A DNA stretch of 13,268 nt from Nitrososphaerota archaeon (GTDB lineage: Archaea; Thermoproteota; Nitrososphaeria; Nitrososphaerales; Nitrosopumilaceae): the NCBI GenBank assembly GCA_016126025.1, contig JAEFDA010000019.1, positions 1 to 13,268 of the forward strand, read 5' to 3'. A program made the translations under genes and the position numbers. How positions within the stretch are numbered: position 1 is the stretch's first letter; each line of letters begins with the position of its first letter. The notes under the pieces were generated by a model. It saw nothing but the letters and a program-made list of their open reading frames with translations. It ran no database searches and was not told where the DNA came from. Shown piece after piece: positions 7,638 to 13,200 of this stretch.

Positions 7638-7678
7638 CATGATCCGCATGGGTGGACGCGGCGTATGGGCGGATCATG
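7638..7678. repeat. 10-bp inverted repeat with 21-bp spacer
   Basis: CATGATCCGC at 7638-7647 is the exact reverse complement of GCGGATCATG at 7669-7678. The centre-to-centre distance is about 31 bp, near three helical turns, which would suit a dimeric protein binding on one face. It could also fold as a hairpin in RNA. Confidence 0.6.
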
Positions 7679-7775
7679 ACCGGCTTGTCTGCCAGGACTG
7701 CCCGCTACATGCCATTCCCAAATGTTCCCGGATACCAAGCTGATCATAAATGTATACGTCCATACGCAACACAGA

Positions 7776-7783
7776 CATATAAA
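7776..7783 (+). promoter_or_regulatory. TATA box of the 210-residue protein gene
   Basis: CATATAAA is centred about 36 bases before the ATG at 7816. A purine-rich GAAGGGCAGGA just before the start looks like a ribosome binding site. Confidence 0.5.
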
Positions 7784-7815
7784 GCCCGCCTAAATATAAA
7801 GAAGGGCAGGACGGC

Positions 7816-8448
7816 ATGGTAAACAAGGGGTTTCCTACCTTCGGGACTACTCAGGACGGCGCCCACGTGTCCACGCTGAAAAACTACAACATACCCGAGT
7901 ACATACTGAAGAGGGTCGCTGCCGAGTGCGACTCGGACCTACTGGAGAAGGGCAGGATGGACGACAGGCTGCAGAGCATGAACGAGGATGCCCTCAAGAT
8001 GCTGTACAGCGTCTTCGTGGACTGCAATGACGACGGGGACGGCTTATTCAGCCACTACCGGTTCTTCGCGTACGTCTCCAGCGCCTTCCACAAGTGCGAG
8101 ATACTCATGAACGACTCTGTCCCCGGCGAGTCCGGAAAGAACCACGTATTCCCGGTGACCGTAAAGAGCAAGGGGGTGTACGTGGCCGTGGCGCAGAACA
8201 AGGCGTCGGGCAGCCCCGTATCCAAGAAGGACGTCTCCCGCTTCTACGAGACGGTCGAGGACGTAAAGCTCGGCGAGCACGGTACCATGATATCCGAGGC
8301 CATCTACGGCTCCTCGGTGGGCGTGAAGGCCGACGCCGCCAAGGAGCTGAGCGCCCTCAGCGGGAAGCGCCCCAAGGACGAGGAGAACCGCATCGACTTC
8401 AGGGTGGTGAACTTTGACAACAATATCTACGTGCAGATACCAATCTAG
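7816..8448 (+). CDS. Unknown 210-residue protein, possible Mrr-like nuclease fold
   Basis: No family is recognised with certainty. The 210-residue soluble protein has a charged helical N-terminal half and a more conserved-looking C-terminal half. The segment VYVAVAQNKASGSPVSKKDV (residues 121-140) followed by helix and AIYGSSVGVKADAAKELS (162-179) recalls Mrr-type PD-(D/E)xK nucleases. There, QxK supplies catalytic residues and pVs..dV precedes a helix; this is inference only. A loop DCNDDGDG (69-76) partly resembles an EF-hand calcium loop but lacks the acidic residue at position 12. The ATG at 7816 has AAGGGCAGGA upstream. The gene ends on a CTAG shared with the opposing gene. Confidence 0.75.
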   Translation: MVNKGFPTFGTTQDGAHVSTLKNYNIPEYILKRVAAECDSDLLEKGRMDDRLQSMNEDALKMLYSVFVDCNDDGDGLFSHYRFFAYVSSAFHKCEILMNDSVPGESGKNHVFPVTVKSKGVYVAVAQNKASGSPVSKKDVSRFYETVEDVKLGEHGTMISEAIYGSSVGVKADAAKELSALSGKRPKDEENRIDFRVVNFDNNIYVQIPI

Positions 8449-9020
8449 GCCAAGTCTGTCGTATCTATGACTAGGAAGGCAGGGGAGCGGTCGTCCCTCT
8501 TGTGGTCTAGGCCATACCCCACAAACCGCAGATCCGAATAGTGGTGGCGGGTCCAGACGTCGTGGACGGCGGGAACATACCTGGGATGTCCCTTCTGTCT
8601 GAGGATCTCGTGCGCCAGCACATGGGAGACGGCCGCGCAGTTTCTCTCGGCCATGAATGGCACGCTGGGAGCGTCCGGCCCTTCTGGGGGCCGCTGCCAC
8701 CACACCATGCCAAAGTTCTCGGCGTGGTATCCCTCGCAGGTGCAGTCTGTCCACAGAGGCCTAAAGTATGCCAGGTAGAAGTGGTAGACGTCGCTCCCCC
8801 GATCCCGGTGGTCCTCCACAAGGGTATGGACGTCGGGCCTTTGCAGGATGCTCCGCCGGCCCGATACCATCATGTCGCAGAGTACCTCAAAGCGGACGCC
8901 GAACACCTCCCGTATCCAGTACCCGAAGAACGAGGACATGTCTTGGACGTACTCGAACTCCTCCCGGCGGTCTGGTACCTCGGAGTCCCTTATCAAAAAA
9001 ATGAAGTGAAGCTTCTTCAA
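8445..9020 (-). CDS. Unknown 191-residue protein with degenerate zincin-like motif
   Basis: I do not recognise the family. It starts with a strand LHFIFLI, has an aromatic-rich middle (VYHFYLAYFRPLWTDCTCEG, then GMVWWQR) and then LAHEILRQKGH. That last motif has the spacing of the metzincin HExxHxxGxxH motif, but both later histidines are Arg, so a working zinc protease is doubtful unless other residues bind metal. The start is a TTG at 9018-9020, two bases after the TGA of the Lrp/AsnC-domain gene, so the two are probably co-transcribed and translationally coupled. An ATG further in would lose the first strand. The stop overlaps that of the gene at 7816-8448 (CTAG). Confidence 0.72.
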   Translation of the reverse strand: MKKLHFIFLIRDSEVPDRREEFEYVQDMSSFFGYWIREVFGVRFEVLCDMMVSGRRSILQRPDVHTLVEDHRDRGSDVYHFYLAYFRPLWTDCTCEGYHAENFGMVWWQRPPEGPDAPSVPFMAERNCAAVSHVLAHEILRQKGHPRYVPAVHDVWTRHHYSDLRFVGYGLDHKRDDRSPAFLVIDTTDLA

Positions 9021-9022
9021 GG

Positions 9023-9262
9023 TCAGGACTGGCCCTCGATGCCCATCAGGGTGAGGGTGGAGCGGATCCTCTCTATCTTTCTGATCTTCCAGGTTATGGT
9101 CTCCCGCAGCTTCTCTATGGTATCGGACTCGATCTTGGCCAGTATGTCGTACGCCCCGAACGTGCCGTGGACCTCCTTGAGGCCGTCTATGCCGCGCAGC
9201 TGCTGTATTATGGACTGCTCCGAGCCCAGTTCGCAGTTTATCAAAACAAAGGCCGTCGCCAT
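9023..9262 (-). CDS. Stand-alone Lrp/AsnC ligand-binding (RAM) domain protein
   Basis: The 79-residue product is the alpha-beta effector domain of Lrp/AsnC regulators without the helix-turn-helix. It shows the first strand TAFVLINCELG, a helix, then the effector-pocket segment VHGTFGAYDILAKIES (about 41-56), helix and final strand STLTLMGIE. Such single domains oligomerise and sense small ligands such as amino acids, sometimes modulating full-length partners. ATG 9262 is chosen because a TATA-like GATATATGAA (9281-9290) is centred about 24 bases upstream, which points to a leaderless mRNA. The longer frame would start inside that TATA box. It heads a likely two-gene unit with 8445-9020. Confidence 0.88.
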   Translation of the reverse strand: MATAFVLINCELGSEQSIIQQLRGIDGLKEVHGTFGAYDILAKIESDTIEKLRETITWKIRKIERIRSTLTLMGIEGQS

Positions 9263-9280
9263 ACGGAGGGGCGGATCCGC

Positions 9281-9290
9281 TTCATATATC
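9281..9290 (-). promoter_or_regulatory. TATA box of the Lrp/AsnC-domain gene
   Basis: Minus-strand GATATATGAA is centred about 24 bases before the ATG at 9262. Confidence 0.55.
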
Positions 9291-9320
9291 AACCGTGCGG
9301 GCGGGGGCCTACGGGCGCCC

Positions 9321-9761
9321 TCAGCGGGACATGAGCAGTATCCGGTTCCATATGGGCTCCGGCACGGGCATCACGGAGAGGCGCCCTATGCGGAGCAGCT
9401 CCCAGCTGGAGAACTCCTCCTGCCGCTTCATCTGTTCTAGGGTGACCGGCTTGGCGAACGTGCTCCTGTACTCAACATCCACCACCACGAACCTCTCGTT
9501 GTCCTCCTCGGGGTTGGGATAGGGTTCGGAGACCACCTCCATCGTGCCCACCGCCTGCCTCTCGGTGCCGGTGTGGTAATACAGCACCAGATCCCCGGGC
9601 CTCATCTCCCGCATGTGCTTGAGAGCCAGGTTGTTGTGCACGCCGTCCCACATAGTCCGACCGTCCCGTTCCAAGCTGGAGAGTGGATACCCCCGGGGGC
9701 CTCCCGGCTCCTGTTTGGCAAGCCAGTATTTCACAGGCAGGAGGGCGCCGAGCCGTTCCAT
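9321..9761 (-). CDS. EVE domain (PUA-like) protein
   Basis: The product is an EVE-domain protein: KYWLAKQEP near the start (family pattern YWLxKxEP), TMWDGVHNNLALKHMREMRPGDLVLYYHTG, then AVGTMEVVSEPYPNP and the C-terminal strands. EVE domains resemble PUA and YTH folds and bind modified bases in RNA or DNA; they often accompany restriction or RNA-modification systems. I place the start at ATG 9761 (146 residues) because a TATA-like TATTTTATG lies about 40 bases upstream and GGAAGG precedes it. The ATG at 9800 (159 residues, MKKDGHPEG) is possible but then falls on the TATA-like sequence. The gene stands 58 bases before the Lrp/AsnC-domain gene in the same direction. Confidence 0.85.
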   Translation of the reverse strand: MERLGALLPVKYWLAKQEPGGPRGYPLSSLERDGRTMWDGVHNNLALKHMREMRPGDLVLYYHTGTERQAVGTMEVVSEPYPNPEEDNERFVVVDVEYRSTFAKPVTLEQMKRQEEFSSWELLRIGRLSVMPVPEPIWNRILLMSR

Positions 9762-9798
9762 AAAGGTTGCGCGCCCTTCCGGGTGGCCGTCCTTTTTC

Positions 9799-9820
9799 AT
9801 AAAATAGAGAAAAAGAGGGG
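9799..9820 (-). terminator. T-rich terminator after the 110-residue membrane protein gene
   Basis: On the minus strand CCTCTTTTTCTCTATTTT follows the TAA directly, a typical archaeal oligo-T end. It doubles as the probable TATA region of the EVE gene. Confidence 0.5.
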
Positions 9821-9821
9821 T

Positions 9822-10154
9822 TTAACCTCTGCCCATTGCAGCGTACTTGCCGGAGCGCGCCCTTACGAAGAAGGCCGCAGCGATGCCGCCAAACACGGCC
9901 CCCGCAATGATTGATGCTCCCAGCACGCCGCTGGCATCGAGGTATGGAGTACCAGATCCGCTGCCTGGATTGTTCTCTGCTACCCTAACCCTTTCTGCCT
10001 GTATCCTCAGCGCTTCTTCAATTGTGTTCTGTCCAGTCTCGCCACCGGGTCCCACGTTGCCCATATACTGGGCAAAGGCCACGGAGCTTGTGCCGTAGTA
10101 GCCCATCACAACGACCGCTGCTAGACCGACTGCCAGAATTGTTCTACTGTTCAT
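9822..10154 (-). CDS. Small membrane protein, candidate AMO accessory subunit
   Basis: The 110-residue product has an N-terminal signal sequence (MNSRTILAVGLAAVVVMGYYG, likely cut after SVAFA). An extracytoplasmic segment rich in Gly, Asn and Glu follows (about 30-75), then a second hydrophobic helix near the C-terminus (GVLGASIIAGAVFGGIAAAFFV) and a short basic tail (RARSGKYAAMGRG). This small single-anchor layout, a strong own promoter and its place near amoB and amoC fit the archaeal-specific AMO subunits AmoX, AmoY and AmoZ. Those are reported as linked to other amo genes in streamlined ammonia oxidisers. Which one it is, if any, I cannot tell from memory. ATG 10154 is preferred over ATG 10160 because AGGT lies at a better distance; TATA-like TTAAATAT is at 10187-10194. 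Confidence 0.75.
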   Translation of the reverse strand: MNSRTILAVGLAAVVVMGYYGTSSVAFAQYMGNVGPGGETGQNTIEEALRIQAERVRVAENNPGSGSGTPYLDASGVLGASIIAGAVFGGIAAAFFVRARSGKYAAMGRG

Positions 10155-10273
10155 ACACATTACCTAGATTCACGTACAGGTGGCTGATATTTAACGTTTC
10201 GGTGGTTGAGCGGGGGTAACCAGACAGTGACGGAGATATGATAGGTTGCACGGTTTTATTCGGAACCCAACGG

Positions 10274-10323
10274 CAATAAATGGATTTTAATGGTAATAAA
10301 TACAAAATAATGGTATAAAATGG
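10274..10323. repeat. Five 10-bp A/T-rich phased units
   Basis: The units are CAATAAATGG, ATTTTAATGG, TAATAAATAC, AAAATAATGG and TATAAAATGG. Four end in ATGG, and the spacing equals about one helical turn. This suggests intrinsic bending or cooperative binding of a regulator or chromatin protein such as Alba. Confidence 0.65.
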
Positions 10324-10462
10324 CGCATAATCCTCCTGTGGATCTGGCCACAACTCGGCGGGGTCTTGGAAGCAGGCGCGATCATCATGAAACAGATCGG
10401 CTTGTTCGAACTCCGGGGGCGGAACTGCCTTTCGGCCAGCAGGCGCCGCGCCCCCACCGAAA

Positions 10463-10470
10463 TTTATATA
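10463..10470 (+). promoter_or_regulatory. TATA box of the 89-residue membrane protein gene
   Basis: TTTATATA, a perfect match to the archaeal consensus, is centred 29-30 bases before the ATG at 10496. It supports that start and a nearly leaderless mRNA. Confidence 0.7.
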
Positions 10471-10495
10471 ACGAAGCCATGTGGACAGACCAACC

Positions 10496-10765
10496 ATGAT
10501 ACCCGTCATAGGTGCATTGATGAACCTGCTGCCGTCGATCTCGGGCCAGCTGGGACCAAACTACGACCCACTCTTCTACGACGTCATGATTTACATCTTC
10601 GGAACAATCATGTTCACCGTATTCCTCTTGGGAATCATCGCGTTCTGGCTGCGTGTTCACGGATGGGCCTACAAAGACAACCGCGAAAGATGGATTGACG
10701 AGCTGGACAGGCACTTCGAAAGAGAAGGTATCGGTCTGATTCCAGACAACGGCAAATACTGGTAA
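10496..10765 (+). CDS. Small single-helix membrane protein, candidate AMO accessory subunit
   Basis: The 89-residue product has a hydrophobic N-terminus (MIPVIGALMNLLPSI) and GPNYDPLFYD. One strong membrane helix follows (about residues 27-51, MIYIFGTIMFTVFLLGIIAF), then a charged tail ending in DNGKYW. The consensus TATA box points to high expression. Size, topology and position near amoB and amoC make it a candidate for one of the small archaeal AMO subunits (AmoX/AmoY/AmoZ class), or a partner of the divergent 110-residue protein. I chose ATG 10496; the in-frame GTG at 10481 would add five residues but lies too close to the TATA box. TTTTTTT and CTTTTT follow the stop as a likely terminator. 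Confidence 0.78.
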   Translation: MIPVIGALMNLLPSISGQLGPNYDPLFYDVMIYIFGTIMFTVFLLGIIAFWLRVHGWAYKDNRERWIDELDRHFEREGIGLIPDNGKYW

Positions 10766-10788
10766 GGCCGTTTTTTTCATTCTTTTTG
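10766..10788 (+). terminator. T-run terminator
   Basis: A run of seven T and then CATTCTTTTT follow the TAA within a few bases, an archaeal-type oligo-T transcript end. Confidence 0.55.
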
Positions 10789-11088
10789 CTAGCGGACGGT
10801 TCGTCCATGATCGTGCGTAGACACGACGCACGACTGGAAATCACGCCTCCCCCTGCACGGACTTGCTAGCCGCATCCTGTTCGGATAGGAGAAAGACAAG
10901 TCGGCGACTGCCCGCCACTCTGCGGCCCCGTGGCGGGCATGCCAGAGTACACTTCCTGCAGGCCTCGTTGCGCACATTCCTGGAGTGTCGCTTCGTCTGC
11001 ACGATCCGCCGGCACTAGGAAAGCAGCAGGCCCGTCCCGAGGCCCGTTCTGCGGCGCGTGTCCGGACGGAACCGGGGGCGGGATGTCG
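10789..11088. other. 300-bp gene-free region with a strong hairpin
   Basis: No believable coding frame is seen on either strand. It holds a 10-bp perfect stem (TGCCCGCCAC at 10909-10918, GTGGCGGGCA at 10930-10939, 11-base loop). A small TCCT/AGGA stem lies close by at 10876-10891. The remainder is GC-rich without further recognised signals. A structured RNA is possible but no promoter is clear. Confidence 0.5.
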
Positions 11089-11628
11089 CTACTCGTCCCT
11101 GGCCGGTGGCATAAAGTCCCTGTCCACCGACTCGTCAAAGTCCTTGGAGACGAACTCGGCCCGGTAGTGGAAGCCGTCCTGGAAAGGCACGCTGATGAAG
11201 TGCGGCGACACCTCACCGTTCACGTAGATGACCGACTTTGACTGCTCCATGTCCCGGAGCGGAAAGTTCCACATCCACAGGAAGTGGCCCAGCTGGAACG
11301 GATACTCCTCCTCCCACTCAGCGTGTATGGTACCGTCGCCAGTAAGCGTATACATGGATCTCTGACAGTCTCCCAGCTCACCCTCCCCCAAGCCTATGTT
11401 GGCGGGGATCTCCGCCTGGCTGCCATCCACCCAGAGCTCCAAGGTGGCCGATATCCTGTACGGCGTCAACCGGTCGTCGATGCACGCCTTGAGCGGGTCG
11501 TCCTCGTTTAGTATCAGCTGGGCGGTGGCGCTTACCGCGGCCACCGAGATACCAATGATTGCAGTTATGATGAGAAAGCGGATGGTCTTCCGCCGCTTGT
11601 ACGGATCACTGGTCCCAGGCCACTTCAT
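11089..11628 (-). CDS. Membrane-anchored extracytoplasmic protein, unknown function
   Basis: The 179-residue product has a short basic cytoplasmic start (KRRKTIRF) and one membrane helix (about residues 16-40, FLIITAIIGISVAAVSATAQ). A soluble outer domain follows with two Cys and CQRSMYTLTGDGTIHAEWE, then FQLGHFLWMW. The DGTIHxE and LGxFxxxW segments recall a family common in ammonia-oxidising archaea that carries an HTHD...GTIHVE motif. Here the His-rich part (HTHD) is replaced by YTLTG, so a metal site is probably lost. Function is not known. ATG 11628 is favoured because TTAAAGTT (11650-11657, minus strand AACTTTAA) is centred 25 bases upstream; ATG 11637 is the alternative. It lies in the same direction as the next gene and amoB but has its own promoter. 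Confidence 0.75.
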   Translation of the reverse strand: MKWPGTSDPYKRRKTIRFLIITAIIGISVAAVSATAQLILNEDDPLKACIDDRLTPYRISATLELWVDGSQAEIPANIGLGEGELGDCQRSMYTLTGDGTIHAEWEEEYPFQLGHFLWMWNFPLRDMEQSKSVIYVNGEVSPHFISVPFQDGFHYRAEFVSKDFDESVDRDFMPPARDE

Positions 11629-11649
11629 GCACGTCATACCCCGTTCGGG

Positions 11650-11657
11650 TTAAAGTT
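11650..11657 (-). promoter_or_regulatory. TATA-like box of the membrane-anchored protein gene
   Basis: Minus-strand AACTTTAA is centred about 25 bases before ATG 11628, which supports that start over ATG 11637. Confidence 0.45.
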
Positions 11658-11765
11658 CTTTTCGTAGAGCAGATGGGAGTGCTCTCGATTGGTGGCAGTC
11701 CTGCGACCCGCCCGCCTCCGGAGCGGATTCCTCGTTCATGCCCCCGTCATAACACATCCGGCATG

Positions 11766-12107
11766 CTAGGGACCGTCCATAATCTCCAGTGCGTCGAAAC
11801 GGTCCTGGTGGTCCGCCACAAAGTACGTGATCTCGTCGGAGTCGACCTCGACCCACTCTGACTCCCCCTTGTAGGGAAGGTAGTCCTCCACGAATATGTC
11901 GTCGGGCCCGCTCAGGCGCACCACGACCCTGTTCTTCTTGGGCACTATGCCAAACGGAAGGCGGAGCACCTTGCCCCGCCTCTGTGCCTGGAGGTTGAAT
12001 TTGTACGGATCCCCTCGGAACTCCACGTCGCCGAAGAAGTAGCTCTGAAAGATGTCCAGCTTGGTTATTTTGAAGTGCAGCACGCACTCCCCACCGCCGA
12101 GGCGCAT
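11766..12107 (-). CDS. Unknown 113-residue protein next to amoB
   Basis: I do not recognise the family. The 113-residue product has no signal peptide or membrane helix. It is rich in beta strands (ECVLHFKITKLDIF, VEFRGDPYKFNLQAQ, RVVVRLSGPDDIFVEDY) and acidic near the end. The look is of a small beta-sandwich or barrel. ATG 12107 is set by the TATA-like ATTTTATTG (12132-12140) about 29 bases upstream; the longer frame opens with a TTG inside that box. It begins 45 bases after the amoB stop in the same direction. It could be read through from amoB, but it has its own promoter overlapping the amoB terminator. Confidence 0.72.
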   Translation of the reverse strand: MRLGGGECVLHFKITKLDIFQSYFFGDVEFRGDPYKFNLQAQRRGKVLRLPFGIVPKKNRVVVRLSGPDDIFVEDYLPYKGESEWVEVDSDEITYFVADHQDRFDALEIMDGP

Positions 12108-12131
12108 AAGAGTATGCCTACGGCGCCAGAC

Positions 12132-12150
12132 CAATAAAATGAAAAGAAGG
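12132..12150 (-). promoter_or_regulatory. amoB oligo-T end overlapping the TATA box of the next gene
   Basis: On the minus strand CTTCTTTTCATTTTATTGG follows the amoB TGA. The T-rich part can end amoB transcripts, and ATTTTATTG at its far side fits as TATA box for the gene starting at 12107. Confidence 0.45.
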
Positions 12151-12152
12151 GG

Positions 12153-12722
12153 TCAGATGACTTGCCAAGGTCGGGTGGCGAACGTGATGACGTAGCCGAC
12201 GCCGATCAGTATGGATTGGTATGCAATGTTGGTATAGGGAATAGGTTTGATGATTGGCTCGCCCTCTACAACAACGGTCTGTCCCGGACCAAGTCCTGGA
12301 CCCACCGACGCTACATTGAGCTGGGTATGCACGTGGTACACACCTTCCTCCAGAGCCTTTGCAGAGATTGAATATGGAAGCACCGTGTTGCCTGAAATGT
12401 CAAAGACGTTGCCGGGCGGATCCCTAGCCATTATCTCCCATCTGTTTCCAGCGTTTGTGGATTCAGAGAAGATCGATATCCAGCCGCGGAGATCCCTCTC
12501 GACCAGACTCACCAACTGGCCCTGCAGGGTCAGTATCTCGCCGGTCTGCAGAGACTGCCTGTTGAATGTCTCATCTTCAATCCTGATAAAGCGACTCTGA
12601 AGCTGTGCTTGTACACCGTGGGCTTCAGCAGACGGGAAGAGTGTGTCCACCCAGTTAAAACCCAGTGTGCCCGCTACCAGCACTACGCTGAGGCCCATTA
12701 CGATTAACTTTTGGTTGATCAA
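12153..12722 (-). CDS. amoB: Ammonia monooxygenase subunit B (archaeal)
   Basis: AmoB is the largely periplasmic subunit of the membrane-bound copper enzyme that oxidises ammonia to hydroxylamine. The 189-residue product closely resembles group I.1a AmoB, including HGVQAQLQSRFIRIEDETFN, NAGNRWEI and PGLGPGQTVVVEG. It has a signal helix (residues 6-25), a mature start at His35 (SAEA/HG) and HVH at 130-132; together these match the copper ligands of the AmoB/PmoB family. One C-terminal membrane helix is at about 167-183, ending RPWQVI. Archaeal AmoB is much shorter than the bacterial form. I chose a TTG start at 12720-12722: it gives the family length, has AAGGGA just upstream, and a TATA box (12758-12765) about 39 bases away. 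The in-frame ATG at 12698 would trim the signal, and the ATG at 12767 lies at the TATA box. Confidence 0.95.
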   Translation of the reverse strand: MINQKLIVMGLSVVLVAGTLGFNWVDTLFPSAEAHGVQAQLQSRFIRIEDETFNRQSLQTGEILTLQGQLVSLVERDLRGWISIFSESTNAGNRWEIMARDPPGNVFDISGNTVLPYSISAKALEEGVYHVHTQLNVASVGPGLGPGQTVVVEGEPIIKPIPYTNIAYQSILIGVGYVITFATRPWQVI

Positions 12723-12726
12723 TGTT

Positions 12727-12733
12727 ATCCCTT
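12727..12733 (-). promoter_or_regulatory. amoB ribosome binding site deciding a TTG start
   Basis: Minus-strand AAGGGAT lies about 5-6 bases before the TTG at 12722, which supports that start over ATG 12698. Confidence 0.55.
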
Positions 12734-12757
12734 GTTGTGGGGGAGTAGACGTGATTG

Positions 12758-12765
12758 TTATAAGC
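12758..12765 (-). promoter_or_regulatory. amoB TATA box
   Basis: Minus-strand GCTTATAA is centred about 39 bases before the TTG start. It implies a short leader of roughly 14 bases that includes the AAGGGA site. Confidence 0.55.
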
Positions 12766-13017
12766 ATTTCGGGAAGGTTGGGTGGCAGTATCGCGCGCCA
12801 TTTTTTACCTACACATGGTACACCATACCAAACAAACCCACTCAATGATACCAAAGACCCCGCGGAACGTGATCTTGCCGAGCCGGCGGCAGCAGCCGGG
12901 GGTTCTGAAGACCGCCCTAGCAGAACGCATACGGAGGGATCCGGGACACGGCGGACTGGGCCGGATCGGCCCGGCAAACCGGCTTTACCCCACCTGACGC
13001 CCATACAGCACCAGTAG

Positions 13018-13155
13018 GATTAGTTGTTTATCATTGATGCTTATCAACCAGATTTAAATAATTTGTATGAAATAAACATGTAATTTAACAAAACTAATTG
13101 CTAAAATCTCCTCAAAAAAATTAGAAACATACAAAAAATATACAAAAACTGACCC
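13018..13155. promoter_or_regulatory. A/T-rich upstream region of amoC
   Basis: About 140 bases of strongly A/T-rich DNA with many A-tracts stand out from the surrounding GC-rich sequence. It precedes the amoC TATA box. Such tracts often bend DNA or bind chromatin proteins and activators upstream of very active genes. Confidence 0.6.
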
Positions 13156-13172
13156 ATTTCCGAACTGCCCCC

Positions 13173-13178
13173 TTATAT
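13173..13178 (+). promoter_or_regulatory. amoC TATA box
   Basis: TTATAT within CCTTATATGG is centred 25 bases before the ATG at 13201, so amoC mRNA is probably leaderless. Confidence 0.6.
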
Positions 13179-13200
13179 GGCGCCCACCCAGACTCACAGT

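Larger units (their letters stand above)
7494..7815. other. 322-bp divergent intergenic region with two inverted repeats
   Basis: It separates two divergent genes and carries a promoter at each end: CGATAAATAATTC at 7511-7523 (minus) and CATATAAA at 7776-7783 (plus). Between them lie GCCGGGC/GCCCGGC arms (7534-7540, 7553-7559) and a 10-bp perfect inverted repeat (7638-7647, 7669-7678). Plus and minus open frames across it lack protein character. Confidence 0.6.
10155..10495. other. 341-bp divergent control region with 10-bp phased A/T-rich repeats
   Basis: The region lies between two divergent small membrane-protein genes. Each side has its own TATA box (10187-10194 minus; 10463-10470 plus). 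The middle carries an A/T-rich block at 10274-10323 made of five consecutive 10-bp units, then about 130 bases of GC-rich sequence with no protein-like frame. No tRNA or other RNA gene is recognised. Confidence 0.65.
12723..13200. other. 478-bp amoB-amoC divergent control region
   Basis: It holds the amoB promoter (12758-12765) and a GC-rich middle without a convincing gene (perfect GGGCCG/CGGCCC hairpin at 12958-12972). An A/T-rich block follows at about 13018-13155, then the amoC TATA box at 13173-13178. The minus-strand open frame extending amoB to 13004 has arginine/proline-rich composition and passes through the promoter, so it is not coding. Confidence 0.65.

Noticed and set aside
10405..10445. 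tRNA-like T-arm sequence GTTCGAACTCC
   Set aside because: The flanking bases do not form a T stem, and no acceptor, D or anticodon arms can be drawn.
10144..10509. Minus-strand frame of 121 codons between the two small membrane-protein genes
   Set aside because: It overlaps both promoters and the start of the plus-strand gene and contains the phased repeats; no protein features.
11650..12087. Minus-strand frame of 145 codons overlapping the 113-residue gene
   Set aside because: Arg/Gly-rich shadow frame; the other frame has strand-like protein character and a TATA box at the right distance.
12723..13004. Long N-terminal extension of the amoB frame
   Set aside because: It crosses the amoB promoter and is Arg/Pro/Ser-rich, unlike any AmoB N-terminus.
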